Origin: Crenothrix sp. D3
GTDB taxonomy: Bacteria > Pseudomonadota > Gammaproteobacteria > Methylococcales > Methylomonadaceae
Direction: 5' to 3'
Assembly (NCBI GenBank): GCA_002134785.1
Contig: MBQZ01000012.1
Coordinates: 1-64,000, forward strand
Length of the DNA stretch: 64,000 nt
Below are positions 29,209 to 38,612 of the stretch, one piece after another (the stretch's first letter is position 1; each line of letters begins with the position of its first letter). The position numbers and the translations under genes are program-made. A model generated the notes under the pieces. The model saw nothing but the letters and a program-made list of their open reading frames with translations, did no database searches and had not been told where the DNA came from.

Positions 29209-29688
29209 TTAAATTTTAATCAACTCAACTTCAAAAATTAAGGTTGCATTTGGACCAATCAAACGACCTGCGCCTTCTGATCCATAAGCCAAATCAGCTG
29301 GAATATAAAAACGGAATTTATCGCCTACTTTCATTAATTGTACGCCTTCTGTCCAACCTGCGATAACGCGGTTTAATGGAAATGAAGCGGGCGCACCACG
29401 ACTGTAAGAACTATCAAACTCAGTACCATCAAGTGTTGTACCTTTGTAATGCACGGTAACAGTATCAGTAGCGGCAGGGGATACTGTGCCTGTTCCTTTT
29501 GTTAATACTTCATATTGCAAGCCACTTGCGGTGGTGACGATATTGGCTTTTTTAGCATTTTCTGCAAGGAAAGCAACACCTGCCGTGCTATTTTCTTCGG
29601 GTGTAGTGGCATTTGCCATTGAAAACATAGTAAGTCCTATCAGCATAACAGTGACAATTGAAAGAATTTGAGTTTGAATTTTTCTCAC
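29209..29688 (-). CDS. FKBP-type peptidyl-prolyl isomerase, exported
   Basis: I choose GTG 29688 (159 aa), which has AGGCG 6-8 bases upstream and opens directly into a signal peptide (QILSIVTVMLIGLTMFSMANA). The longer frame to 29835 would overlap the upstream gene by 80 nt. The mature domain is a full FKBP fold (YEVLTKGTGTVSPAATDTVTVHYKGTTL split over two strands, DSSYSRGAPASF, VIAGWTEGVQLMKVGDK, IPADLAYGSEGAG). The isomerase pocket residues (Tyr, Phe, Asp, Trp) are present. It likely helps periplasmic protein folding, as FkpA or Mip do, but lacks their N-terminal dimerisation domain. Confidence 0.9.
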   Translation of the reverse strand: MRKIQTQILSIVTVMLIGLTMFSMANATTPEENSTAGVAFLAENAKKANIVTTASGLQYEVLTKGTGTVSPAATDTVTVHYKGTTLDGTEFDSSYSRGAPASFPLNRVIAGWTEGVQLMKVGDKFRFYIPADLAYGSEGAGRLIGPNATLIFEVELIKI

Positions 29689-29755
29689 GATTTTCGCCTG
29701 ATTGATTAATGAGTAATGTAGAAAAGTTAGTGTATCAAAAAAATCATTTTTCTGA

Positions 29756-30331
29756 CTAATTGATTTGACATTGATTGAGTTGTTTTTGAAATAGTTTAGC
29801 TCGAAATGCGACTTTATCGGCTGTTTTTTGTACATCTGCTTTTTTTAAATAATTTTTACGGGCATATCCATCAAGCCCCTCGTAATAGGCTAGATATAAC
29901 AATTTGGCATTTTGTAATGGAATACCTAATTGCGTGTAGCTATTATGATTGTACCAGCCGATAAAATCGACCGCATCGGCAAAATCATCACGATCAGCAC
30001 CAAAACTGCCCGCGCTATCCAAGTAATTGTCCCAAGTGCCATCGAGAGCTTGCGCATAACCGAATGCACTACTGGGACGAAACCACGGAATAAAACCCAA
30101 TAACCAAGTGCGCGGTGGTTTGGCATCCGCAACAAAATGTGATTCTTGGTACATAATTGCCATCAGAATAGGAATAGATACCCGCCAACGTTGCGATGCC
30201 TGCTGAGCATCCTCGTGCCACTGCGTTTTTTCTTGAAAAATAGCGCATAGATTATCAGCGTTTTTAGGCGGAAGTTCCGCACAGCCGACTAACGTTAGCA
30301 ATATAGACAGTATTAATAATTTTTTCATCAT
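29756..30331 (-). CDS. Lytic transglycosylase-like (SLT domain) lipoprotein
   Basis: Residues 1-17 form a lipoprotein signal with lipobox LVGC. The mature protein has the SLT core: IPILMAIMYQESHF with the catalytic Glu in QESHF, then SSAFGYAQALDGTWDNY and the VDFIGWYNH region. This is the short family of about 190 aa often annotated as a putative transglycosylase with SLT domain. It probably cleaves peptidoglycan at the outer membrane. Two ATGs (30331, 30328) are possible starts. The FKBP gene follows 67 nt later in the same direction. Confidence 0.85.
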   Translation of the reverse strand: MMKKLLILSILLTLVGCAELPPKNADNLCAIFQEKTQWHEDAQQASQRWRVSIPILMAIMYQESHFVADAKPPRTWLLGFIPWFRPSSAFGYAQALDGTWDNYLDSAGSFGADRDDFADAVDFIGWYNHNSYTQLGIPLQNAKLLYLAYYEGLDGYARKNYLKKADVQKTADKVAFRAKLFQKQLNQCQIN

Positions 30332-30407
30332 CAATACCGTTGATAAGAATTGAACTGCAAATGATAAAACAAAGAGAATTAGTAATTAATACTAGGATTT
30401 TCCCGCG

Positions 30408-30983
30408 TCACTTTTTTGTGCTGTTTATCGAATTCATTACTGCTGCCATATCGCCATTGACCATCTGCGCAATATAGCTTCTGCTCAAATCAAACGCAGT
30501 TAGCAATAACTCAAATTCACTTTTTGGGGGAGATGATAAGACAAAATCGGCAACGACTTTGCCAGCCGCAGGGCGACCGATACCTATTCTTAGGCGGTAA
30601 AAACCGTTGGAATTTAGATGGGCGATGATGTCGCGTAGTCCATTATGACCCGCGTGACCACCATCTTTTTTTAGCTTAACTAAGCCTGGATTAAAATCCA
30701 GCTCATCGTGAACGACTAGAATTTCTTCGGGTTGTAATTTGTAATAGCGAGCGATTTTACCGACGGATAACCCACTTCTGTTCATAAAAGTATCGGGTTT
30801 TAACAATATCACAGGCGTGTTGGCAATCTTGCCTTGTGCAAGAACACCTTGAAACTTAGACTCATTAACCCAAGCACAGCCTAGATCATCTGCCAAAGAG
30901 TCTAAAAACAAAAACCCAGCATTATGCCGGGTTTTTTCGTACTGCCGACCAGGATTACCCAAGCCAACGATTAGTTTAATCAT
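30408..30983 (-). CDS. pth: Peptidyl-tRNA hydrolase
   Basis: Pth recycles peptidyl-tRNA released from stalled ribosomes. The protein is 191 residues with GLGNPGRQYEKTRHNAGF (catalytic His20), FMNRSG, the Asp of VVHDELDF, and GGHAGHNGLRDI. It follows rplY after 14 nt, the standard prs-rplY-pth order. The ychF GTPase gene that usually comes next is absent, and the transglycosylase lipoprotein gene takes its place. Confidence 0.97.
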   Translation of the reverse strand: MIKLIVGLGNPGRQYEKTRHNAGFLFLDSLADDLGCAWVNESKFQGVLAQGKIANTPVILLKPDTFMNRSGLSVGKIARYYKLQPEEILVVHDELDFNPGLVKLKKDGGHAGHNGLRDIIAHLNSNGFYRLRIGIGRPAAGKVVADFVLSSPPKSEFELLLTAFDLSRSYIAQMVNGDMAAVMNSINSTKK

Positions 30984-30997
30984 TATTAAGCAGGTTA

Positions 30998-31588
30998 TTA
31001 TTCTTTAGTCGCTTTTGATGCCATCATAGACACAACAGGTAGATTGTGTTCTGCACCTTGTGCTAATACGACAATGCTAACACCTGCTGGTAATACTAAA
31101 TCAGAAAGATGTAGTGTTTCACCGACATCTAAAGTCTCTAAGCTGACTTCAATGTATTCGGGTAATGCAGAAGGTAAGCAAGATACTTCTACGTCAGTCA
31201 TAGAGTGAGCAGCAATACCGCCTTTTTTACCACCGATACCTGTGTGTTCATTGGTAAAATGTAAAGGGACGTGTACTTTTACCATTTCAGTCATATCAAC
31301 ACGCAAAAAATCCATGTGTAATATTTGAACGCCTGCTGGTTTACGTTGTATTCCTTTCAAAATTGCTTTTTCAGTTTTTCCGTCAACTGTTACGTCTAAC
31401 ACATGAGAATAAACTGCTTCATGCGCAAGATGTTTAATGACTTCATTGTGATTAAGCACCAACATTTGAGGCTCTTGATGCCCACCGTATATTACTGCTG
31501 GCACATTACCGATGCGACGCGCTCTTTTTGCTGCGCTTTTACCTGATTGCCCACGACTTTCGGCAACAAATTCAAATACGTTAGACAT
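30998..31588 (-). CDS. rplY: 50S ribosomal protein L25 (CTC/TL5 type)
   Basis: This 5S rRNA-binding ribosomal protein is 196 residues, the two-domain CTC type rather than the short E. coli form. The N-terminal L25 domain (about 5-90) has GKSAAKRARRIGNVPAVIYGG. The C-terminal TL5-like beta domain has the VHVPLHFTNE and VSCLPSALPEYIEVSLETLDVGETLHLSDL patterns. It sits between prs and pth in the conserved operon. Confidence 0.95.
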   Translation of the reverse strand: MSNVFEFVAESRGQSGKSAAKRARRIGNVPAVIYGGHQEPQMLVLNHNEVIKHLAHEAVYSHVLDVTVDGKTEKAILKGIQRKPAGVQILHMDFLRVDMTEMVKVHVPLHFTNEHTGIGGKKGGIAAHSMTDVEVSCLPSALPEYIEVSLETLDVGETLHLSDLVLPAGVSIVVLAQGAEHNLPVVSMMASKATKE

Positions 31589-31644
31589 TTTTCCTCACCC
31601 TTTTTCTTCAAAAGTCCGTGCATTAAAACACAGACACTAAATTC

Positions 31645-32598
31645 TTAATCTACATAGAGGGAGCTAACTGACTCACCCACTGCGATACGTCTTATTGTCT
31701 CAGCAAGCATTTCTGCCACGCTTAACTGCCTTATTTTTCCTGATTGAATCGCATCCAAATTTAACGGAATGGTATCAGTAACAACTAATTCATCAAGATC
31801 CGAACTGTTGATGTTTTTCATAGCATCACCTGATAACACTGCATGAGTACAGTAGGCAACGACTTTGATAGCACCGTGTTTTTTTAATGCCGCTGCTGCA
31901 TGACATAAAGTCCCTGCGGTATCAACGAGGTCATCAACTAATACACAGGTGCGCCCATCGACATCACCAATAATGTGCATAATTTCAGACACATTAGCTC
32001 TAGGTCTGCGTTTGTCAATAATAGCAAGGTCTGCGTCATCTAAGCGTTTAGCTATAGCTCTCGCTCTTACTACGCCACCGACATCTGGCGAAACTACGAT
32101 TAATTTCTGATATTGTTGCCGCCATATATCACCTAAAAGAATCGGCGACGAATAAACATTGTCAACGGGTATATCAAAAAAACCTTGGATTTGATCAGCG
32201 TGTAAATCAACGGTTAAAAGTCGACTCGCCCCTGCTTGTTCAAGCATTCTTGCGACTAATTTAGCACTGATAGGAACACGCGCTGATCGTGTGCGTCTAT
32301 CTTGTCGTGCGTAGCCGTAATAGGGTATCACTGCTGTTATTCGTGATGCGGATGCGCGTTTAAGCGCGTCTATCATCACAAGCAATTCCATTAAATTTTC
32401 ATTGGTAGGCGAACAGGTTGGTTGAATAACGAAAACATCTTTACCTCGAACGTTTTCTTGAATTTCAACGGCAATTTCGCCATCACTAAATCTGCCAACT
32501 GCTGCCATTCCTAGGCGCATATTGAGTTTTTTAACTATTCCTTCAGATAAATCAAGGTTAGCGTTTCCAGAAAACACCATCATGGAGGTGTCATTCAT
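31645..32598 (-). CDS. prs: Ribose-phosphate pyrophosphokinase (PRPP synthase)
   Basis: This enzyme makes PRPP from ribose 5-phosphate and ATP for nucleotide, His, Trp and NAD synthesis. The 317-residue protein is class I. It has the ATP/phosphate motif [10 protein letters not shown], the flexible loop [21 protein letters not shown], the metal motif [18 protein letters not shown] and the PRPP loop [10 protein letters not shown]. The gene follows tRNA-Gln in the same direction, an old arrangement in gammaproteobacteria. Confidence 0.97.
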   Translation of the reverse strand: MNDTSMMVFSGNANLDLSEGIVKKLNMRLGMAAVGRFSDGEIAVEIQENVRGKDVFVIQPTCSPTNENLMELLVMIDALKRASASRITAVIPYYGYARQDRRTRSARVPISAKLVARMLEQAGASRLLTVDLHADQIQGFFDIPVDNVYSSPILLGDIWRQQYQKLIVVSPDVGGVVRARAIAKRLDDADLAIIDKRRPRANVSEIMHIIGDVDGRTCVLVDDLVDTAGTLCHAAAALKKHGAIKVVAYCTHAVLSGDAMKNINSSDLDELVVTDTIPLNLDAIQSGKIRQLSVAEMLAETIRRIAVGESVSSLYVD

Positions 32599-32638
32599 TC
32601 AAGACTCCCAAATAGAATTTAGTGAAGATAAGTAAAAA

Positions 32639-32713
32639 TGGCTGGGTCGCAAGGATTCGAACCTTGGTATGCGGAGATCAAAACCCCGTGCCTTACCGCT
32701 TGGCGACGACCCA
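32639..32713 (-). tRNA. tRNA-Gln (anticodon TTG)
   Basis: On the minus strand a complete cloverleaf starts TGGGTCG and closes with CGACCCA. CCA is encoded at the 3' end. The anticodon loop reads TTTTGAT around TTG (Gln, CAA). The T-arm carries GGTTCGAATCC. It lies between ispE and prs, exactly where gammaproteobacteria carry this tRNA. Confidence 0.96.
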
Positions 32714-32717
32714 ATAA

Positions 32718-33590
32718 TCATGATATATAGCCTTCCATCCGTAACTTTAAAAACAAAGGTGATTGGTTTATGCCTTTCACCAGATAAATCTGCCACTTAG
32801 TCTTAAGTGACTGATACGCACTGGTTGCAGATTCTTCCGAATCAAACTGTGCAAAAACACATGCACCTGTTCCTGTTAATCTTGCCTCTGAAAATTCAGC
32901 CAAATCAACTAAAGCATTTTGAACAGATGGATAACGCTGGCAAACTACCTCAACGCAATCGTTTTGGTGTTGACCTGCTATAAAGTCAGCTATTTTGATT
33001 GATTTGCTGTCGCGTGTCAATTCCTTAGCTGAAAAAATTTCTCCTGTATTCACATGACAATCGGGCTTAATAACAACAACCCATTGTTCTGGAACAATTA
33101 TTTTATTTATTTTCTCTCCAACACCTTCTGCCCACGCGGAATGACCATAGACAAATATTGGCACATCTGCACCTAAAGATAGACCGAGAGTCATTAATTC
33201 TTCGGTTGAAAGATTAAGTCCCCACAATTTATTTAGCACGACTAAGGTGGTTGCTGCATCAGAACTGCCACCACCCAGTCCACCACCCATAGGTATATTT
33301 TTTTCCACGGCTATACAGACACCTAAATCACAGCCAGTTTCGGCTTTCAATAGATTTGCTGCTCTAATCGTTAAATCATCCGCTTCGGCAACACCTTGTA
33401 GTGTTTCTTGTAAATAGACGCGCCCATCATCGGCAGGTTGAAAACTAATCCAGTCACATAAGTCGATAAATTGAAACACGGTTTGTAGTAAGTGATAACC
33501 ATCAGCGCGTTGACCAACAATTCTTAACATTAAATTTAATTTTGCGGGGGCAGGATATTTCTCTCCCCAGCCCTTTTGGTGTTGTGTCAT
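32718..33590 (-). CDS. ispE: 4-diphosphocytidyl-2-C-methyl-D-erythritol kinase
   Basis: IspE is the GHMP kinase that phosphorylates CDP-methylerythritol, two steps from the IspF product in the MEP isoprenoid pathway. The start region has APAKLNLMLRIVGQRADGYH. The ATP loop is IPMGGGLGGGSSDAAT. The end contains LTGTGACVFAQF. I place the start at the ATG at 33590 (290 aa) because it overlaps the lolB stop as TAATG. An in-frame GTG at 33602 would add four residues. The stop is 5 nt before the tRNA 5' end. Confidence 0.95.
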   Translation of the reverse strand: MTQHQKGWGEKYPAPAKLNLMLRIVGQRADGYHLLQTVFQFIDLCDWISFQPADDGRVYLQETLQGVAEADDLTIRAANLLKAETGCDLGVCIAVEKNIPMGGGLGGGSSDAATTLVVLNKLWGLNLSTEELMTLGLSLGADVPIFVYGHSAWAEGVGEKINKIIVPEQWVVVIKPDCHVNTGEIFSAKELTRDSKSIKIADFIAGQHQNDCVEVVCQRYPSVQNALVDLAEFSEARLTGTGACVFAQFDSEESATSAYQSLKTKWQIYLVKGINQSPLFLKLRMEGYIS

Positions 33591-34174
33591 TATAAAAGCC
33601 ACTCATCTACGATTAATTTTAATTTAACTTGTTCATTAGTTACGTTGATTTTGTAAGGCATCGTGGTCGCTTTGACGGTTTGCATTTGCTTGTATTCAAT
33701 TAACCACCCTGATTGCTTAAAACCTGTTGCAGTTTCTACAAAAGCCTGAGTCGGTTCAGGCAACCCAATGACCCAGTAACGTAATGATTGCACAGGCACA
33801 GACAAGCCCAATTGCTGATTAATAAACGCTTCAGGTTGGTTTGAGGTTTGTGCCTTGCCATCACCCTTATCAATGGTCACAACGCCTTTGCCTAATTCAA
33901 TGTGCGTAGCCCCCTGCCCTAGTGGCCCAGACAGTTTTATTTTTTCTTTATCAAAACCATGTTGCCAATCGATATTGGCTGTCCACGAGTCAGTACGCCC
34001 AGTGATTGACAATCTACCTTCAAATGACCAGCGTTCCAGTTTGTAAAGCGGCAATGTTGCGGTTTTTGAATAGGGTGTAGTCGGCGTGGGTTCTACGATA
34101 AAAAAAGAACAGCCCGACAATAACAACACGCAACAACCCCAAAGAATTAACCTTGCTTTAAAATGTCGCACCAT
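33590..34174 (-). CDS. lolB: Outer-membrane lipoprotein receptor LolB
   Basis: LolB takes lipoproteins from LolA and inserts them into the outer membrane. It is 194 residues with a lipoprotein signal ending LLLSGC (Cys22) and no Asp at +2 (Ser), consistent with outer-membrane sorting. The beta-barrel half with W-rich strands (LERWSFEGRLSITGR, DSWTANIDWQ, LRYWVIGLP) matches LolB. It is linked by TAATG overlaps at both ends, to the TPR lipoprotein gene and to ispE. Confidence 0.92.
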   Translation of the reverse strand: MVRHFKARLILWGCCVLLLSGCSFFIVEPTPTTPYSKTATLPLYKLERWSFEGRLSITGRTDSWTANIDWQHGFDKEKIKLSGPLGQGATHIELGKGVVTIDKGDGKAQTSNQPEAFINQQLGLSVPVQSLRYWVIGLPEPTQAFVETATGFKQSGWLIEYKQMQTVKATTMPYKINVTNEQVKLKLIVDEWLL

Positions 34175-35913
34175 TAGTTCGCTTTATTTAAAATTCGTTG
34201 TTGAAAATCCAACAGATATTCATCTTCTGGCGCGTCTTTAATGGCTTTATTAATTAATTTTTTAGCTTCATCACGTCTGCCTAATGTCCATAACACTTCA
34301 GCAAGATGAGCCGCTATTTCATTTTCTTGCTGTTTCGCGTAAGCCCGTTGCAAATAATCCAAGGCTATTTGAGTATGCCCCTGTTTAAACTGTAACCAGC
34401 CGTAACTGTCCATAATAACAGCCTCATCGGGGCGCAATTTGAGTGCCTTTTGCAAATAAACTTCTGCTTCAGTATAGCGTTTAGAATCATCTAACAGACT
34501 ATAGCCTAGTGCATTTAATGCCTCAACGTTATTGGGTTCTTTGACTAGAATTTTCTTTAAATCTTTTTCCACCACATCCTGCTTATGCAAATGCTCTGCG
34601 ATTAACGCGCGGGTGTATAACAATTCTGGTTGTTCAGGCTGTTCAATCAGCGCGGTAGTCAATAAGTCGAAGGCTTTTTCATAGTGTTTTTGCTGGCTAA
34701 ACATTTCTGCCTGAATTAACAAAATGCGAGTTTTTTGTTTGGGAAACCGATTCGGCAAAGCACTCAAGCGCGTATTAACCGCCTCAAACTGCTTATCTTT
34801 TGCAAGCAAAGATACTGCCTCAAGTGCCGCATCAAAGGCGAAATCACCTTCAGTGACTTTATCAAACCAAGCTAACGCCTTATTGATAGCCCCACGCTGT
34901 GCTTCTATTTTTCCTAAATAAAACCGCGCTTGATATTGCCAATCAGGCAATTCCAACAATTTGTTAAAAATGACTTCTGCCTGCGCATCTTGATCTAATT
35001 GTAAATATACTAAAGCGAGGGTAAATTCACTTTCAGTATCTTTTGGATTAGCAGCGACCAATTGCTTATAAACCTCACCCGCTTCTTTATAGCTTTCCGC
35101 TTTTATTAACACCTGAGCCAACAATTTTTTAATTTTGTCATTGTCGGGATACTTGGCACTGGCATTTTTTATCGCGGCTTTTGCCTTATTCATATCGCCT
35201 GACAGCACCGCTATTTGCGCTTGAAGAATTAACGCTTTATCCCAATCAGGTTGTATTTTTAAGGCTTTTTGTATTTGTTGTTCAGCTAACGCACTATTTT
35301 TTACCTGCATTGCCAGCAACGACTGTACAAAATAAATCACCACTTGATTCGGATACTTTAGCGACAATGCCGTTAAAGTATCGTAAACCACATCGAGTTT
35401 ATTTTCTTTTTGTAATGCCGCCGACAATTCAAGCAAGGTACTTTCAAAATTATCAGGTTCAGCTTTTAGTAATGCTGATAAATGCTCAACCGCTTGTTTT
35501 TTATCGTCCGACCTAAGTGCGGCTAAGGTGGCAATTTTTCTAGCACTCATGTTTTTAGTATCGTGACTGAGCCATAACGACACTGCATCTTGCGTTTTTT
35601 TATCGTCTTTCATATACATGGCAATCGCGGCAGCTCTTTCAGCAAAACGCGGATCATTAACGCGCTTAGCCGCTTCCATATAGCCTTCAAGCGCGACATT
35701 GTACTGATCTCTTTGCCCTGCAATTTCTGCCACCAACAACATAAACATCACGTCAGGGTCAATGGCAGTGTTTGCTTCTTTTTGGCGGTTTTTTTCTTTC
35801 ATGTCCGCTACCTTAACCACAGGTAAGGCAGATTTTTGTGGCTGATCGGGTGAACTAGCACAACTATTCAGCAACACGAGGCTTACTAGAGGAAGCAATC
35901 TAAAAATTAACAC
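34174..35913 (-). CDS. TPR-repeat outer-membrane-type lipoprotein
   Basis: A 579-residue tetratricopeptide protein. It starts at GTG 35913 (AAAGGA nearby upstream) and has a signal ending LLNSC. TPR-like helices follow from about residue 40 to the end, with clear units near 420-560 (EALNALGYSLLDDSKRYTEA, DSYGWLQFKQGHTQIALDYL). Proteins of this layout are commonly encoded upstream of lolB-ispE and divergent from hemA in Pseudomonas and relatives. The role is thought to be envelope assembly scaffolding, but no partner can be read here. Confidence 0.88.
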   Translation of the reverse strand: MLIFRLLPLVSLVLLNSCASSPDQPQKSALPVVKVADMKEKNRQKEANTAIDPDVMFMLLVAEIAGQRDQYNVALEGYMEAAKRVNDPRFAERAAAIAMYMKDDKKTQDAVSLWLSHDTKNMSARKIATLAALRSDDKKQAVEHLSALLKAEPDNFESTLLELSAALQKENKLDVVYDTLTALSLKYPNQVVIYFVQSLLAMQVKNSALAEQQIQKALKIQPDWDKALILQAQIAVLSGDMNKAKAAIKNASAKYPDNDKIKKLLAQVLIKAESYKEAGEVYKQLVAANPKDTESEFTLALVYLQLDQDAQAEVIFNKLLELPDWQYQARFYLGKIEAQRGAINKALAWFDKVTEGDFAFDAALEAVSLLAKDKQFEAVNTRLSALPNRFPKQKTRILLIQAEMFSQQKHYEKAFDLLTTALIEQPEQPELLYTRALIAEHLHKQDVVEKDLKKILVKEPNNVEALNALGYSLLDDSKRYTEAEVYLQKALKLRPDEAVIMDSYGWLQFKQGHTQIALDYLQRAYAKQQENEIAAHLAEVLWTLGRRDEAKKLINKAIKDAPEDEYLLDFQQRILNKAN

Positions 35914-36126
35914 TTAACAATCCTTTTATTACACAAACAATAGCTATAGATTAGCAGAAAAACGGGGTGATTTAGACAGAGGATTTATTACATTTGGATA
36001 AAACCACTATATTTCTTAGAATAGACCGCCATAATATATAAAAAACAGCTGCAAGGTACGAAGTATTGGGCGAAAAATGCCCCCTTGAGCATCTGTATAT
36101 TGAACCGTGAACCTTAAAACCAACTT

Positions 36127-37389
36127 ATGACATTTCTTGCAGTAGGTATTAATTACAATACCGCCCCCGTTTCCATTCGTGAACGCCTAGCCTTTCCAGC
36201 GGACAGACTGCAATCTGCATTACAGGATTTGTGGCAACTCAAAGAAATCAACGAAGCGGCGATACTGTCCACTTGTAACCGTACCGAATTTTACTGCACC
36301 ACCACCGCTGATCAACAAGTGCTGATTGATTGGATGGCAAAAAACAAAAACATCAACCCCACTGACTTTGCCCCTTACCTCTACACTTACACCGATAAAT
36401 CCGTGTGCCGTCATTTATTTCGTGTTGCCTGTGGCTTAGACTCCATGATACTCGGCGAACCGCAAATCCTCGGACAAATGAAAACCGCGTATCAAGCCGC
36501 ATCGGAAGCAGGTACATTAGGTAAACGTTTAGGAAAATTGTTTCAACACACCTTTACTGCCGCCAAAAAAGTTCGTACTGACACCGCTATCGGCTCTAGC
36601 CCAGTCTCTGTGGCATTTGCCGCCGTACAGTTAGCACAACAAATTTTTGATAAACTCAGCGAACAAACTGCCCTACTCATTGGTGCAGGCGAAACCATTG
36701 AACTCGCGGCGCGGCATTTATCTCAACAAGGCATCGGACGCATCATCATTGCTAATCGCACCTACGACAAAGCCCACGCACTCGCCATGCAGTTTAACGG
36801 TTACGCGATTGATTTATCAGAACTACCCAATCATCTTGCCGAAGCCGATATTGTAATTTCCTCAACCGCTAGTCAATTGCCTATTTTAGGTAAAGGACGG
36901 GTAGAAAGTGCGTTAAAAAAACGCAAAAACAAACCCATGTTCATGGTTGATTTAGCCGTACCGCGTGATATTGAAGCCGAAGTCGAACAACTGCGTGACG
37001 TGTATTTATACACCGTAGATGATTTACAGCACACCATCACCAAAAACATGAACTCGCGCCGCTTAGCGGCAGAACAAGCGGAAGAAATCATCGACACGCA
37101 AGTCGATTATTTTGTAGCGTGGTTACGCGCTCAAAGTGCGCAATCCACGATTCGTGATTACCGTAGCCAAGCCGAACAAGCGCGTGATGACGTATTACAA
37201 AAAGCCATCGCCTCATTAAAAAACGGCGTATCAGCCGAAGAAGCGTTGAATCGCCTAGCACACAGCTTAACCAACAAACTGATACACACCCCCAGCACAC
37301 AAATTCGCACCGCCGCTGAAAATGAACGTTACGATTTAATTACGGCCGCGCGGGAAATTTTTAACCTGCCTGATTCAACTGATAACTAA
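36127..37389 (+). CDS. hemA: Glutamyl-tRNA reductase
   Basis: HemA reduces Glu-tRNA to glutamate-1-semialdehyde in the first step of C5 tetrapyrrole synthesis, which supplies heme for the NarI found later in the window. It is 420 residues with catalytic Cys50 in LSTCNRTEFY, NADPH motif LLIGAGETIELAARHL and a C-terminal dimerisation helix domain. It diverges from the TPR lipoprotein gene. prfA, which normally follows hemA, is absent, and a convergent ACP gene lies 13 nt away. Confidence 0.96.
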   Translation: MTFLAVGINYNTAPVSIRERLAFPADRLQSALQDLWQLKEINEAAILSTCNRTEFYCTTTADQQVLIDWMAKNKNINPTDFAPYLYTYTDKSVCRHLFRVACGLDSMILGEPQILGQMKTAYQAASEAGTLGKRLGKLFQHTFTAAKKVRTDTAIGSSPVSVAFAAVQLAQQIFDKLSEQTALLIGAGETIELAARHLSQQGIGRIIIANRTYDKAHALAMQFNGYAIDLSELPNHLAEADIVISSTASQLPILGKGRVESALKKRKNKPMFMVDLAVPRDIEAEVEQLRDVYLYTVDDLQHTITKNMNSRRLAAEQAEEIIDTQVDYFVAWLRAQSAQSTIRDYRSQAEQARDDVLQKAIASLKNGVSAEEALNRLAHSLTNKLIHTPSTQIRTAAENERYDLITAAREIFNLPDSTDN

Positions 37390-37402
37390 CAAAATTGAAC
37401 GA

Positions 37403-37654
37403 CTAGCTGCATTGCTTGCTTTGTATAAAATCGACCAAACTACCCAAGGTTTCAAAGACTTCGGCATTAATTTCATCGTCTTCAATAATACAACCCAGTT
37501 GCTCTTCAATCAGAGTAATTACATTAACAACGCCGATAGAATCCAACTCGGCTAAATTGCCTAACAACGGCGTTGAATTATCAAACAGAGTAATATCTGA
37601 CTCCAAGTGCAAGGCTTGTTGTAACAAGTCTTTTGCAAATTTATTCATATCCAT
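37403..37654 (-). CDS. Stand-alone acyl carrier protein
   Basis: This 83-residue acidic four-helix protein carries the phosphopantetheine site LAELDSIGVVNV with Ser39. It is not the fatty-acid-synthesis ACP by context: no fab gene is adjacent. It resembles ACPs associated with exopolysaccharide or other specialised pathways. No ACP synthase or ligase partner is visible, so the client enzyme is unknown. It converges with hemA (13-nt gap), and upstream lies a 150-bp AT-rich gap to the divergent nuclease gene. Confidence 0.85.
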   Translation of the reverse strand: MDMNKFAKDLLQQALHLESDITLFDNSTPLLGNLAELDSIGVVNVITLIEEQLGCIIEDDEINAEVFETLGSLVDFIQSKQCS

Positions 37655-37805
37655 GTATTACTCGGCTAAATGTCATTATATTTTTTAAGCAGATTACTTT
37701 AAAAAAATGAGCGATTATCTATGAAAACAGCTCATTGGACAATAGCATTCGTCTTTTCAACGCGCCATTCTAATTTTAATTATCACTGACATTGCTGGAT
37801 TTTTT

Positions 37806-38612
37806 ATGAAAATAGTATTGATTTTATTGTTATCACTGCCTGCGTGGGTCAGTGCAGACGTGTATCAATGGCGAGATGCTAACGGTAAAGCACATTTTTC
37901 TGACCACACCATTGAGCCTGATGCAAAAAAAGTAGCGATAAAAACCACGCAAGGCGTTTATCGTATAAAAACCATTTACGACGGTGACACAGTCGTATTG
38001 GAAGATGGGCAGAAAATTCGTTTACTGGGCATTAACACTCCCGAAATAGCACATCGAGGCAATGAAGCGGATGCAGGCGGTAATGAAGCCAAAAGCTGGT
38101 TAATTGCTAAACTTAAAGATGGCAAAGTACGTTTAGAAACCGATGTCGAAAAAACTGACAGCTATGACAGAACCCTAGGGCATTTATTCACCGAAAACAA
38201 CGAACACATTAACGTGCTGTTAGTTGCCGCAGGCTTAGCACAAGCCAATATCTGGCCGCCCAATTTAAAATATGCAAATGAATTAGTCACCGCGCAACAA
38301 CACGCAGAACAGGCGAAACTGGGCTTATGGCAACGTCCAGAATATGCCGCAATTCCCGTCGAACAACTCACCGAAGAAGGGCATCAGGGCTGGACGCGCA
38401 TCGTGGGTAAAATAAAAAAAATTAATCCAGCCAAAAAATTTGTCTATCTGGAATTTTCCGACCGCTTCAATGCGCGTATCGAAAAAGACTCACTCTCGCT
38501 ATTTCCAGACCTGAACAGCTATCAAGGCAAAACCATCGAAGTACGCGGCTGGCTGAATAAACGCGGCGATAAATTTTCAATGTTAATTCGTCATCCTAGT
38601 GCCATAAAATAA
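37806..38612 (+). CDS. DUF4124-thermonuclease fusion, exported
   Basis: A signal peptide (1-17, ending SADVYQW) leads into a DUF4124-type beta domain (about 18-48, VYQWRDANGKAHFSD). Then comes a staphylococcal-nuclease-like domain (about 52-175) with DGDT, Arg72 (IRLLGINTPE), Glu80 and Arg122 (YDRTLGHLF), which match the catalytic Arg35/Glu43/Arg87 of the S. aureus enzyme. The Asp usually before TPE is Asn77, so Ca binding may be altered. The last 70 residues form an OB-like segment (GWTRIVGKIKKINP ... VYLEFSDRF) found in some bacterial thermonuclease-family proteins. Confidence 0.85.
   Translation: MKIVLILLLSLPAWVSADVYQWRDANGKAHFSDHTIEPDAKKVAIKTTQGVYRIKTIYDGDTVVLEDGQKIRLLGINTPEIAHRGNEADAGGNEAKSWLIAKLKDGKVRLETDVEKTDSYDRTLGHLFTENNEHINVLLVAAGLAQANIWPPNLKYANELVTAQQHAEQAKLGLWQRPEYAAIPVEQLTEEGHQGWTRIVGKIKKINPAKKFVYLEFSDRFNARIEKDSLSLFPDLNSYQGKTIEVRGWLNKRGDKFSMLIRHPSAIK

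Noticed and set aside
35181-35516. 111-aa plus-strand frame opposite the TPR lipoprotein gene
   Set aside because: Shadow of a strong coding sequence; no ribosome site or domain pattern.
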